Shown here: piece by piece, positions 26,706 through 33,549 of the stretch
How the letters are laid out: each line of letters begins with the position of its first letter
Numbering within the stretch: the stretch's first letter is position 1
From: an uncultured Spirochaetaceae bacterium
GTDB lineage: Bacteria; Spirochaetota; Spirochaetia; Sphaerochaetales; Sphaerochaetaceae
Reading direction: 5' to 3'
Assembly: GCA_944389155.1 (NCBI GenBank)
Contig: CALXLI010000041.1
Location: 1-58,072, forward strand
Length of the DNA: 58,072 nucleotides
Translations under genes and position numbers: made by a program
The notes under the pieces: model-generated
The model's input: only the letters and a program-made list of their open reading frames with translations
Databases searched by the model: none
Told to the model about the DNA's origin: nothing

Positions 26706-26978
26706 ATGGTGAGAATGCTGTCGGTTGGCCATCATATGCCAACATTGGCCATGTCTGGATATATTCCGAGATTGATTGATGATAAGCTGGATATCTGGAT
26801 GGAGACTTTTGGCGCCGTAGTGCTTGCTGTCCCTAAGTGGATAGGGAAGACAATGACATGTGAGAAGAGGGCCAGAAGTGCATTTTATTTCACGCCTCGT
26901 TTCGGTCAGCCCGATTCCTTGGAGATTGCAAGGCTTGTTTCTTCTGGGTATTTACGAACTGCATGGGCTATGACATGA
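26706..26978 (+). pseudogene. 5' remnant of a DUF4143-type AAA ATPase
   Basis: The frame encodes YIPRLIDDKLDIWMETFG followed by AVVLAVPKWIGKTMT and ARSAF. This is the N-terminal signature of AAA/DUF4143 ATPases (usual form IEGPKWCGKT as Walker A), but the P-loop is altered and the frame degenerates after about 45 matching residues. The remaining 350 residues are missing. It is a dead fragment between lon and the nitroreductase. Confidence 0.6.
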
Positions 26979-27067
26979 AAGGCGGCCTGAAGACACTTTC
27001 GCTGGCAAACCCATTCATGGCTCTAGGCGGACTTTTCGGTACGTTCCTGGCAAGCCTCATACTGTAA
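26945..27067 (+). pseudogene. 3' remnant of a membrane protein gene
   Basis: A different frame from the preceding remnant stays open to a TAA at 27065-27067 and ends with LANPFMALGGLFGTFLASLIL, a single hydrophobic helix. It reads like the C terminus of a polytopic transporter whose 5' part is lost. Family unknown. A short ATG-initiated ORF at 26975 (30 aa) cannot be excluded. Confidence 0.35.
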
Positions 27068-27118
27068 TCATTTTGCTTTTTCCATCTCTGCCGCTATTAT
27101 TATCCTAGGAGGACAGAG

Positions 27119-27625
27119 ATGGATTTTCTCAATCTGGTCAGAAACCGCTATTCATGCAAATCATACAGCAATGAAACGATAACCAAGGAAGAGCTTGATG
27201 CAATTCTCGAGGCAGGACGCCTTGCCCCAACTGCGAAGAACCTTCAGGAACAGCATATATATGCAGTGCAGTCAGAGGAAGGTCTTGCGAAGATCGATAA
27301 GCTCACACCTTGCCGCTGTGGAGCAAGGACCGTGCTTGTCGTTGCATACAACAAGGACAATGTCTTTGTCTATCCAGGCGAGGAAAGGGATTCAGGGGCA
27401 GAGGATGCTTCGATCGTTGCAACGCATATGATGCTCGCGGCTGCCTCTCTTGGTGTCGACAGCTGCTGGATCAATTTCTTCAATCCCGTAGAAGCCAGGA
27501 AGGAACTGGGACTTCCTGAAAACGAAGAGGTCCTGATGTTCCTGGATCTTGGACACGCAAAGGAAAGGAAGAGCGCAGTGAGCAAGAACAGGAAAGCTAT
27601 AGGTGAGACTGTAAGCTATATCTGA
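27119..27625 (+). CDS. Nitroreductase-family flavoprotein
   Basis: A 168-residue FMN-dependent nitroreductase-fold protein. NRYSCKSYSNETITKEELDAI at the N terminus and GRLAPTAKNLQ provide the FMN phosphate contacts; ASLGVDSCWINFF is the usual core helix. It is of the short type (about 170 residues), which act as NAD(P)H oxidoreductases on quinones or nitro compounds. AGGAGG lies 6 nt before the ATG. Monocistronic and convergent with the small gene that follows. Confidence 0.85.
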   Translation: MDFLNLVRNRYSCKSYSNETITKEELDAILEAGRLAPTAKNLQEQHIYAVQSEEGLAKIDKLTPCRCGARTVLVVAYNKDNVFVYPGEERDSGAEDASIVATHMMLAAASLGVDSCWINFFNPVEARKELGLPENEEVLMFLDLGHAKERKSAVSKNRKAIGETVSYI

Positions 27626-27856
27626 TCATCTGAGATGTGGAGGGACTTCGCTGCCATCGTTTTCATGGCCGTTGTACAGCTCCACATCTTCCATGCTGAT
27701 GATGAAGCCATGCTCTGCTGCAAAAGGAATCAGCACTTTTTCAGTTATCTCTTCCTTTGCGCCAGGATAGCTGATTATCCTCTCATCCAAAGCCTGCCGC
27801 GCATCATCGTTCTCATCAATCCAAAGCAGAAAAGCATCCATTATGTTGTCAGCCAT
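27626..27856 (-). CDS. Nif11-like small protein (76 aa)
   Basis: A 76-residue acidic protein: helix FLLWIDENDDARQALDER, a spacer, then VLIPFAAEHGFIISMEDVELY. The pattern F-x-x-x-[IV]-D-x-[DN]-x-x-x-R-x-x-L ... FA-x-x-x-GF-x-[IF]-[ST]-x-[ED]-[DE] resembles Nif11-type leader domains of ribosomal peptide precursors. There is no GG cleavage site, no Cys-rich core and no maturase nearby, so it may be a free-standing regulator rather than a RiPP precursor. GGGGGA precedes the ATG. Convergent with the nitroreductase gene. Confidence 0.4.
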   Translation of the reverse strand: MADNIMDAFLLWIDENDDARQALDERIISYPGAKEEITEKVLIPFAAEHGFIISMEDVELYNGHENDGSEVPPHLR

Positions 27857-28195
27857 ATTTCCCCCATAGCAAGTTCTTGCAGTAGATTATAATGCATCTA
27901 TGCATTCTTTGCTTATATTTTGTGTTCTTTGCTTTTCCTTGTCTTTCAATCGATTCTGGATATATGCCTGATGCCGGAGCCTGTAGATACTTTGCGTTTT
28001 GACTCGATAAAGCTGGCGAGAAAAGAGCGATGGGGGCTATTGTCCGTACTGATGGTCCATTGGCTGGAAAGGACTTTGCCTATGCAGAGGATTACTTTTT
28101 CGATTGATGATTACATTGTTTCTTGTTATCGATGCGCTATGCATCGATAATGGTGCTTTACATGACGCATGGAGCATTGCTTCAGAACGCATTGG
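27857..28195. other. Intergenic region without a supported gene
   Basis: Holds two palindromes: AATGCAT-CT-ATGCATT (27891-27906) and TTATCGATGC / GCATCGATAA with a 5-nt loop (28126-28150). A reading MGAIVRTDGPLAGKDFAYAE near 28032 looks coding but is short and unanchored; it may be another gene scrap. Confidence 0.3.
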
Positions 28196-29071
28196 CTAAA
28201 CCTGCAGGATCGAATGAAGCGCAATAAGAAGAGTACCGAGGACAATCATAAAGAGTCCTGCTGCGGCTTTCTTTGATAAGTGTTCCTTGAATATTATGCG
28301 CGAGAATAAGATGGTAACGATAATGCTCATCTTGTCTATGGGGACTACGACGCTCGCCTCTCCATCCTGCAGCGCCTTATAGTAGCAGAGCCATGATGCA
28401 CCTGTTGCGAATCCTGACAATATGATGAAGATAAGTTCCTTTTTGGGTATCCTCCTCACATCCATGGCCTTGCCTTCAACGGCGACAAGAAGCCAGGAAG
28501 CGATAAGCACAACAGCTGTCCGGATTGTCGTTCCGAGGTTTGAATCGACCCCTTCGATTCCGATCTTGCCCAGGATTGATGTAAGAGCAGCAAACAAAGC
28601 AGATAGAAGCGCGTATGCAAGCCATGACCTGCTGTTGCTGTTTCCGCTTCCTTTCTTCTGCTCTATCATCAGAAGCGTGCCGATTCCGATCAGGACAATC
28701 GCGGCAATCCCAAGCGCGCTTATGCTTTCCCTGAGGATGATGAATGCAAGTATCATCGTGAGCACTGTGCTTGATTTGTCTATCGGTACGACTTTATTCA
28801 CATCGCCTTTCTGCAGCGCCCTGAAATAACATAGCCAGGATGCTCCTGTCGCAATCCCTGAAAGAATAAGGAATAGCCAGGTGCTGGCACTGATTTCATA
28901 CAGTGCTTGGAAAGATGATGTGATGGATGCCATCAGAGCGGAGAAGAGTAGGACTACTATAGTCCTGATTGCTGTCGCTACAGTTGAATCAGTTTCCTTT
29001 ATACCGCATTTGGCAAGGATTGAAGTTATGCCTGCAAAGAATGCAGAGCCTACAGCGAACAATAGCCACAT
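28196..29071 (-). CDS. EamA/DMT-family transporter
   Basis: A 291-residue membrane protein with ten predicted helices made of two EamA repeats of about 140 residues. The repeats are strikingly alike here: GIATGASWLCYFRALQKGD near residue 75 and GFATGASWLCYYKALQDGE near 222, each followed by VVPIDK-x-S. It is of the short EamA class with the GASWL-x-[FY]-x-AL motif. Substrates of this group (amino acids, purines or other metabolites) cannot be predicted. GGAG precedes the ATG. Single-gene unit. Confidence 0.85.
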   Translation of the reverse strand: MWLLFAVGSAFFAGITSILAKCGIKETDSTVATAIRTIVVLLFSALMASITSSFQALYEISASTWLFLILSGIATGASWLCYFRALQKGDVNKVVPIDKSSTVLTMILAFIILRESISALGIAAIVLIGIGTLLMIEQKKGSGNSNSRSWLAYALLSALFAALTSILGKIGIEGVDSNLGTTIRTAVVLIASWLLVAVEGKAMDVRRIPKKELIFIILSGFATGASWLCYYKALQDGEASVVVPIDKMSIIVTILFSRIIFKEHLSKKAAAGLFMIVLGTLLIALHSILQV

Positions 29072-29103
29072 ATTATCTCCAAGAAGAGAATAATACCAAT
29101 ATA

Positions 29104-29135
29104 GGAAAAAGGAAACGCTGTCATTGCGACAGCGT
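29104..29135 (-). terminator. Terminator of the 78-aa gene
   Basis: Reverse strand ACGCTGTC / GACAGCGT, 8-bp perfect stem, 5-nt loop, then TTCCTTTTTCC. It lies between the 78-aa gene and the EamA gene. Confidence 0.75.
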
Positions 29136-29140
29136 CTGAA

Positions 29141-29377
29141 TCAGATATAGAATCCTGTGGGAGCTGTTCCGTATTGTTTCTTCACTTCAATTACGGCGGC
29201 TCCATCTGCATCTGTCTTTCGCGATACTACAGTGTACTTGATTCTGCTTTCATCGAGCTTCCGGATGTATTCATCAGCTTCCTTTGCAGAAAATTCCACT
29301 GCTTCTGAATGACTGAGCTTGTCGCTCAGGACGAATTTCAGAGTCTGCTGAAGCATTGCGCTCTGAATTCTTTTCAT
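29141..29377 (-). CDS. Small hypothetical protein (78 aa)
   Basis: A 78-residue cytosolic protein of unknown function with a basic N-terminal helix (MKRIQSAMLQQTLKFVL), an acidic middle (EAVEFSAKEADEYIRKLDE) and a short beta-rich end. No known motif. GAGGTGG precedes the ATG at 29377; the GTG three codons earlier is unlikely. It is a complete transcription unit: promoter at 29433-29461, a small hairpin in the leader, and a strong terminator. Confidence 0.65.
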   Translation of the reverse strand: MKRIQSAMLQQTLKFVLSDKLSHSEAVEFSAKEADEYIRKLDESRIKYTVVSRKTDADGAAVIEVKKQYGTAPTGFYI

Positions 29378-29404
29378 AATATCCACCTCACTGAAGATTC
29401 AAAA

Positions 29405-29461
29405 GGGGAGATAGCTCCCGCCTTCTATGCAGATTGTATCAAAAATAAGATGAATCTACAA
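29405..29461 (-). promoter_or_regulatory. Promoter and leader hairpin of the 78-aa gene
   Basis: Reverse strand TTGTAG (29461-29456), 17 nt, extended -10 TGA-TACAAT (29441-29433). Just inside the transcript lies GGGAG-CTAT-CTCCC (29419-29406) followed by CTTTT, a possible weak attenuator. From 29462 to 29689 I see only an A+T-rich run and no gene. Confidence 0.5.
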
Positions 29462-29689
29462 ATTAAATCTTACATATCTATATATAATATATGTATATAT
29501 AAGAATAGATGCAGTGTGATTTGTGTTATGCTGGAATCCAATTATGACTGAAAATGAGACACTTTCATGCTGCGATGAAAATGCAGAGCACTATGCGTGA
29601 TGGTTAAGGAAATGCAGAGAGTAAGCATATATTCCTTCGCTGGCAATAAGATCCGCTGATATATTCAAGGTCAATATTTGTATTGCATG

Positions 29690-29720
29690 AATGAAGAAGC
29701 GGACCCGCTTGAGTCCGCTT
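29690..29720 (-). terminator. Terminator of trpB
   Basis: Reverse strand AAGCGGAC / GTCCGCTT, 8-bp perfect stem with 8-nt loop, followed by CTTCATT. It lies 9 nt after the trpB stop. Confidence 0.6.
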
Positions 29721-29728
29721 ACTGCTGT

Positions 29729-31021
29729 TCAGTTCTTCTCTCCCCCGATATGCTTCAGGAATTCATCATAGCCATCTTTGAGGTTTTCCTCTGGTTCGTA
29801 CTCTTCAAGCGGGTAGTGCTCCATCACAAAGTCTATATCCTTGTCTCCGCGTCCTGAGAGGTTGACGAGTATCTTCTTTCCCTTGCCAAGCTTTTTTGCA
29901 AGCTTTACAGCATAAGCGACAGCATGTGAAGATTCGAGAGCTGGGATTATACCTTCCATCCTGGAAAGTGCATAGAATGCTTCCACCGCTTCCCTGTCTG
30001 TTGCTGTCTCGTAGTGTACTCTTCCGATTGAATGCAGGTAGCTGTGCTGTGGGCCAACGCCAGGATAGTCAAGACCCGATGCGATTGAATAGACCGGCAG
30101 CGGTTCTCCATCCTTGTCCTGAAGCACAAGGGACTTGAAGCCATGGAGTATGCCTACAGTCCCCTTTGCGATTGTTGCAGCGTGCTTTCCTGTCTCAAGG
30201 CCTTTACCAGCTGGCTCTACGCCATAAAGCTCTACATCCTTGTCATCAAGGAATGCTGAGAATATCCCCATTGCGTTTGAGCCGCCACCAACACATGCAA
30301 CTACTGCATCAGGAAGAGATCCGGCATAGCTCTGCATCTGCTCCCTTGCCTCCATGCCGATAATAGCCTGGAAATCACGGACCATCATTGGGAATGGGTG
30401 TGGCCCTACAACGGATCCAATGCAGTAAATCTGCGTAACTGGATCTTTCAGATATGCTTCGAATGCTGCGTCAACTGCATCCTTCAGGGATTTCGTTCCC
30501 TGCGTTACTGAGATCACCTTTGCACCAAGGACCTTCATCCTGGATACGTTGGGGGCTTCTTTCCTTACATCTATCTCACCCATGTAGATATCGCACTCAA
30601 GACCAAGGAGGGCAGCTGCCGTAGCAAGGGCAACTCCATGCTGACCTGCACCTGTCTCTGCTATAACCTTCTTCTTGCCCATGTGCTTTGCAAGAAGCAC
30701 TTCGCCAAGGCAGTGGTTTATCTTATGGGCACCTGTATGATTCAGATCCTCTCTTTTCAGGTATATCTCCGCCCCGCCTGCTGCGATTGAAAGCCTCTTT
30801 GCATGATAGACAGGGCTTGGTCTCCCGGTATAGTGTTCATTGAGCTCCTTAAGTTCCGCAATGAACGATGGATCTTTCGAGATCTCCTCATATGCAGCCT
30901 CAACTTCCTTCATCACTTTCTCAAGTTCTTCCGGAAGATATGCGCCGCCGAATTCCCCGAAATAACCTGCTGCATTAGGCAGGTTCTCTGTATTGATTCC
31001 ATTATTGACAAGGTTCTTCAT
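29729..31021 (-). CDS. trpB: Tryptophan synthase beta subunit (orphan)
   Basis: A 430-residue PLP enzyme joining indole and serine to make tryptophan. The PLP Lys is in HTGAHKINH near residue 97, GAGQHGVA and the PLP-phosphate loop [10 protein letters not shown] are intact, and the SGRGDKD motif closes the C terminus. It is of the TrpB1 type. A C-terminal extension of about 25 acidic residues is present. No trpA or other trp gene is adjacent and a terminator follows directly, so it may serve indole salvage or pair with a distant trpA. AAGGAG precedes the ATG. Confidence 0.93.
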   Translation of the reverse strand: MKNLVNNGINTENLPNAAGYFGEFGGAYLPEELEKVMKEVEAAYEEISKDPSFIAELKELNEHYTGRPSPVYHAKRLSIAAGGAEIYLKREDLNHTGAHKINHCLGEVLLAKHMGKKKVIAETGAGQHGVALATAAALLGLECDIYMGEIDVRKEAPNVSRMKVLGAKVISVTQGTKSLKDAVDAAFEAYLKDPVTQIYCIGSVVGPHPFPMMVRDFQAIIGMEAREQMQSYAGSLPDAVVACVGGGSNAMGIFSAFLDDKDVELYGVEPAGKGLETGKHAATIAKGTVGILHGFKSLVLQDKDGEPLPVYSIASGLDYPGVGPQHSYLHSIGRVHYETATDREAVEAFYALSRMEGIIPALESSHAVAYAVKLAKKLGKGKKILVNLSGRGDKDIDFVMEHYPLEEYEPEENLKDGYDEFLKHIGGEKN

Positions 31022-31092
31022 CTAGTGCTCCTTTTGTTTTTCTTTGTACAGTAACGCTACTATAAGAAGAAACATGTGTCAATAGCCCTGCA

Positions 31093-31710
31093 TTATTTTG
31101 TCCTTCTTGAGTCCCTTACTTTCTGCCAGGCCCTTTTTCTTGTCTCTTCAGATACTCTTTCAAAATAGGGGAGAGCGGTATCATTGTCATCTATATAGAA
31201 GAAAGAAAGCGCCCAGGCCACGGCCATTGAGATGTAATACTCCTGGTTGTCTGCCTCTGTGATAGCCTCAAGCAGCTCTTCCTTGTTTCCGTAATCCTTC
31301 CTGTGTGACATCAGGTATACAATGCCAAGGCGACGAGGGAATGTACGCTTGTCTTCCAGTAGCTTCAGGAAATATGCTAGAGCTTCTTCCCTTTCTGCTT
31401 TCCTTGGTTTAAGCGATGATGCTATGACATCTGCATGATCCCATGCTGAAAGGGCATCCAGCATGGAACCAAGCTTGGAAAGCTTCTCCTTCAACGGTGC
31501 TTTCATTGCAGCTATCGCAAGTCCTTTGAGGATTACGTCCTCATGATACCTTATCGTTATCTCATCAGGATTGCTTATGGTCTTGGCAAGACTGCGCAGG
31601 ACAGGGATGCGTACACCTGCCTGCGGATAAACCTCATCCTTTGTTATCTTCTCATTGAAGGCCTTTGTTTTCTCATTCCTATAAGGTGCATACAGAGCAT
31701 CAGTATCCAT
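31093..31710 (-). CDS. AlkD-like DNA alkylation repair protein
   Basis: A 205-residue all-helical HEAT-like protein of the AlkD family, DNA glycosylases that remove alkylated purines without base flipping. Family hallmarks: SAWDHADVIASSL near residue 92, RRLGIVYLMSHR near 126 and EYYISMAVAWALSFFYI near 156. This is slightly shorter than the usual AlkD, and the catalytic Asp cannot be set with certainty, so activity on damaged DNA is inferred. It overlaps the LUD gene by 11 nt. Confidence 0.8.
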   Translation of the reverse strand: MDTDALYAPYRNEKTKAFNEKITKDEVYPQAGVRIPVLRSLAKTISNPDEITIRYHEDVILKGLAIAAMKAPLKEKLSKLGSMLDALSAWDHADVIASSLKPRKAEREEALAYFLKLLEDKRTFPRRLGIVYLMSHRKDYGNKEELLEAITEADNQEYYISMAVAWALSFFYIDDNDTALPYFERVSEETRKRAWQKVRDSRRTK

Positions 31711-32335
31711 AGTCCTCTCCGATGAGAATGACGGTTATCCTGTCTTTCTCCCTTTGCGGGCCAAAGACAGTATAGCTGCAGCATATCCTGCTCTCTGAAT
31801 TACAGCCAAGAGCGCATAGATGCTCTTCATTGAATGATGGGGATGCACAGTGCCCAAGCTTGGTGCAGGGGTTATCAAGTCCTAAGCGCACTGAGTTTGC
31901 AGGCGCGGCTGTTTCCTTTACCCTTTCTACGGCTCTCCTTACGTTCGGAACGATCTTGTTTATTCCTGCGACGACTATTACCTTCTTCGGCCCGAACAAC
32001 ATTGCTGAGATTCTGTTGGACCTTCCATCGACCTCATAGAGTTCCCCATGTTCTGTAACAGCGTTTGCCGATACCAGATAGAAGTCTGCATTATATGCAT
32101 CCTTATATTCCTTATGGTAATCAGTATGCTCCTTCAGATAATCCATGATTCCGCACTCGGCAAGTGTCATTGAACCACCTGTTGCTGTGTAGGCGCCCTC
32201 TGGTATCAATGTGGTTATGAGTTTATATGCCTCATCCTTTGTATTTACATAAACAGCGCTGAATCTGTTCTTCTCAAGATTCTCAAGCGTTCTTTTCACT
32301 GTAGCCTGAACGATCTTCCTTTTATTTGCATCCAT
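31700..32335 (-). CDS. LUD-domain protein (LutC-like)
   Basis: A 211-residue LUD (DUF162) protein. TATGGSMTLAECGIMDYL and VVAGINKIVPNVRRAVERVK are typical, as is the Cys-bearing tail SESRICCSYTVFG. LUD proteins include LutC of lactate oxidation, but this stand-alone form, without LutA or LutB, is a separate conserved group of unknown role. GGAGAGG precedes the ATG, and an extended -10 TGATATAAT lies 18 nt upstream of it. It is co-transcribed with the AlkD-like gene. Confidence 0.75.
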   Translation of the reverse strand: MDANKRKIVQATVKRTLENLEKNRFSAVYVNTKDEAYKLITTLIPEGAYTATGGSMTLAECGIMDYLKEHTDYHKEYKDAYNADFYLVSANAVTEHGELYEVDGRSNRISAMLFGPKKVIVVAGINKIVPNVRRAVERVKETAAPANSVRLGLDNPCTKLGHCASPSFNEEHLCALGCNSESRICCSYTVFGPQREKDRITVILIGEDYGY

Positions 32336-32353
32336 AGCTTTACCTCTCCAGCT

Positions 32354-32362
32354 ATTATATCA
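32354..32362 (-). promoter_or_regulatory. Extended -10 of the LUD/AlkD operon
   Basis: Reverse strand TGATATAAT. The same nine bases serve phosphoglucomutase at 44547. No strong -35. Confidence 0.5.
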
Positions 32363-32458
32363 TTGAGAGAAGATATTCACAGGCTGGAAAACTCTTTTGG
32401 GGAGCTGTTGCATTTGAGATTTTGATAGATAATTTCACTGAAAGATTGATAAATGCTA

Positions 32459-32487
32459 TTGACACTATCATTGATAATCATTAAATT
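32459..32487 (+). promoter_or_regulatory. tRNA-fMet promoter
   Basis: Consensus TTGACA (32459-32464), 17 nt, TAAATT (32482-32487). It ends 15 nt before the tRNA. Confidence 0.7.
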
Positions 32488-32502
32488 GGTATAGAAATTC
32501 GA

Positions 32503-32575
32503 CGTAGGGTAGAGCAGTTGGCAGCTCGTCGGGCTCATAACCCGGAGGTCGCAGGTTCGAGTCCTGCCCCTGCTA
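32503..32575 (+). tRNA. Initiator tRNA-fMet (CAU)
   Basis: A 73-nt cloverleaf with anticodon loop CTCATAA. The anticodon stem ends in three G-C pairs (TCGGG ... CCCGG), the hallmark of initiators. Acceptor CGTAGGG opposes CCCTGCT: position 1-72 is an unpaired C-U, also expected for an initiator, although C-A is the common form. T-arm GCAGG/CCTGC. No CCA encoded. Confidence 0.92.
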
Positions 32576-32651
32576 AAGAGATGTAATCCGGACCATTGAG
32601 TGGCAAAAGCCAACAGTGGATGTGGGTTCCGGACCATCGATGAAAAATAAT

Positions 32652-32700
32652 GGCAATCCGTCTAAGAGCAATGGTTCAAGGTGGGTTGCCTTTATTTTTA
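32652..32700 (+). terminator. Terminator of tRNA-fMet
   Basis: GGCAATCC / GGGTTGCC with a long loop, followed by TTTATTTTTA. Before it, TCCGGACCAT occurs twice (near 32588 and 32629). Nothing else is evident in 32576-32860. Confidence 0.6.
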
Positions 32701-32860
32701 TCCATTTTGCCTCAGTTTGCTCGCCTTTGCTTCGTCTCTGAATCAAAATGACACATTTTTCCCTGTTTTTTTGCTGCTATGATTCGTTTTGTCCTGCCAT
32801 TGTGTTCCGATAAATTTAAATAGTTTTAATAATTCATTGTATTATAAAAATTTGTTGATT

Positions 32861-32877
32861 TTGGCATGTATTCTGCA
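32861..32877 (+). promoter_or_regulatory. Sigma-54-like promoter of hsp20
   Basis: TTGGCATG, 4 nt, CTGCA: GG at 32863-32864 and GC at 32875-32876 are exactly 12 nt apart, as in -24/-12 promoters (consensus TGGCACG-N4-TTGCA, two mismatches). Predicted start near 32888, giving a 22-nt leader that carries AGGAGG. Confidence 0.5.
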
Positions 32878-32909
32878 TATTTGTTTGTGCAAAGATAGGA
32901 GGCAGACAA

Positions 32910-33341
32910 ATGGCTAATGAGATTTCTAGATATAACGACAGAAGGAATGTATCGGTATTTGATGATTTCTTTGATTCGATGCTCAACGCATGGGGTTCGT
33001 ATTCAGCAAAGGTTCCAGCTGTTGACGTAGAGGAAACGCAGGATGAGTTCATCATCAAGGCAGAACTTCCAGGTTTTGATGAGAATAATGTGAAGATCTA
33101 TGTTGAGAAGCATGTTCTTCATATCTCTGGTGAAACAGATGATAAAAACGATGAGAAAGAGGGAAGGAAGTATCTTGTCAAGGAAAGAAGGCATACATCA
33201 TTCTCCAGATCGTTCAGCCTGCCTGATGGGCTTGATGAGAGTGCTATAAGCGCAGCATTTGAGAATGGAATCCTTACAGTAACGCTTCCAAAGATGCCTG
33301 AAGAGAAGCCAAGGCACATTGAAGTCAAGATCAATAAGTAA
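32910..33341 (+). CDS. Small heat shock protein Hsp20
   Basis: A 143-residue alpha-crystallin-type chaperone that holds unfolding proteins. The crystallin domain spans about 37-130: VPAVDVEETQDEFIIKAELPG opens it, and FENGILTVTLPK, holding the A-x-x-x-G-[IV]-L consensus, closes it. A short tail, KPRHIEVKINK, supplies the oligomer-forming I-x-[IV]-like motif. Strong AGGAGG Shine-Dalgarno. No CIRCE element; instead a sigma-54-like promoter. Monocistronic with a strong terminator. Confidence 0.94.
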   Translation: MANEISRYNDRRNVSVFDDFFDSMLNAWGSYSAKVPAVDVEETQDEFIIKAELPGFDENNVKIYVEKHVLHISGETDDKNDEKEGRKYLVKERRHTSFSRSFSLPDGLDESAISAAFENGILTVTLPKMPEEKPRHIEVKINK

Positions 33342-33345
33342 TGAT

Positions 33346-33376
33346 AGAGGGGACTGCACAGAGCAGTCCTCTTTTT
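33346..33376 (+). terminator. Terminator of hsp20
   Basis: GAGGGGACTGC / GCAGTCCTC with a 5-nt loop and one bulge, followed by TTTTTT. The GGACTGC stem is the same as in the pta terminator. Confidence 0.9.
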
Positions 33377-33377
33377 T

Positions 33378-33407
33378 GTAGACATGATTGTTAAATTTCT
33401 GTTATTC
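33378..33407 (+). promoter_or_regulatory. pyr operon promoter
   Basis: TAGACA (33378-33383), 18 nt, TATTCT (33402-33407). Transcription would start near 33414, just before the leader Shine-Dalgarno GAAGGAGG (33413-33420). Confidence 0.5.
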
Positions 33408-33426
33408 TCTTTCGAAGGAGGCTCAG

Positions 33427-33549
33427 ATGACCTTGAAAATGGCTTTGATCAAAGCGAAAAGGTTTCTAGGGCCTGATTGTTTCATTTTGTGTTTGTTATT
33501 GCCGGGTATGTATCCGGCTTTTTTATTGACTATAGGAGATTGCAGATGA
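33427..33549 (+). CDS. pyrL: pyr leader peptide (PyrL-like), 40 aa
   Basis: A 40-codon ORF with a strong Shine-Dalgarno (AAGGAGG, 6 nt before the ATG). Its middle is encoded by a U-rich tract (33478-33500, reading as Cys, Phe, Ile and Leu codons). The tract runs directly into the terminator hairpin at 33501-33524, which lies inside the ORF. The TGA overlaps the pyrB ATG (ATGA at 33546-33549). This is the architecture of E. coli pyrL-pyrBI. There, low UTP makes polymerase pause in the U-tract, the ribosome catches up and blocks the terminator, and pyrB is expressed. The peptide itself need not be conserved. Confidence 0.75.
   Translation: MTLKMALIKAKRFLGPDCFILCLLLPGMYPAFLLTIGDCR
33501..33524 (+). 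terminator. pyr attenuator
   Basis: GCCGG / CCGGC stem, extendable through GTA/TAT, followed by six Ts at 33519-33524. It is placed between the promoter and pyrB, inside the leader ORF, 22 nt before the pyrB ATG. Confidence 0.8.

Noticed and set aside
27920-28150. 76-codon plus-strand ORF
   Set aside because: No Shine-Dalgarno or promoter, mixed composition, ends in a hairpin; at most a gene scrap.
29544-29600. 18-codon ORF downstream of a -10-like TGGAAT
   Set aside because: The spacing fits the leaderless pattern, but the -10 and -35 are poor and the peptide is unremarkable.
31040-31075. TrpR-like operator before trpB
   Set aside because: AGTAGCGTTACT is an imperfect palindrome without the CTAG core of known TrpR sites; no trpR seen.
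32470-32490. Fur-box-like TGATAATCATTAA in the tRNA-fMet promoter
   Set aside because: Only part of the consensus, and iron control of initiator tRNA makes no sense; A+T-rich chance match.
32377-32637. 86-codon reverse ORF across tRNA-fMet
   Set aside because: Its central peptide is simply the antisense of the tRNA, a well-known false ORF.
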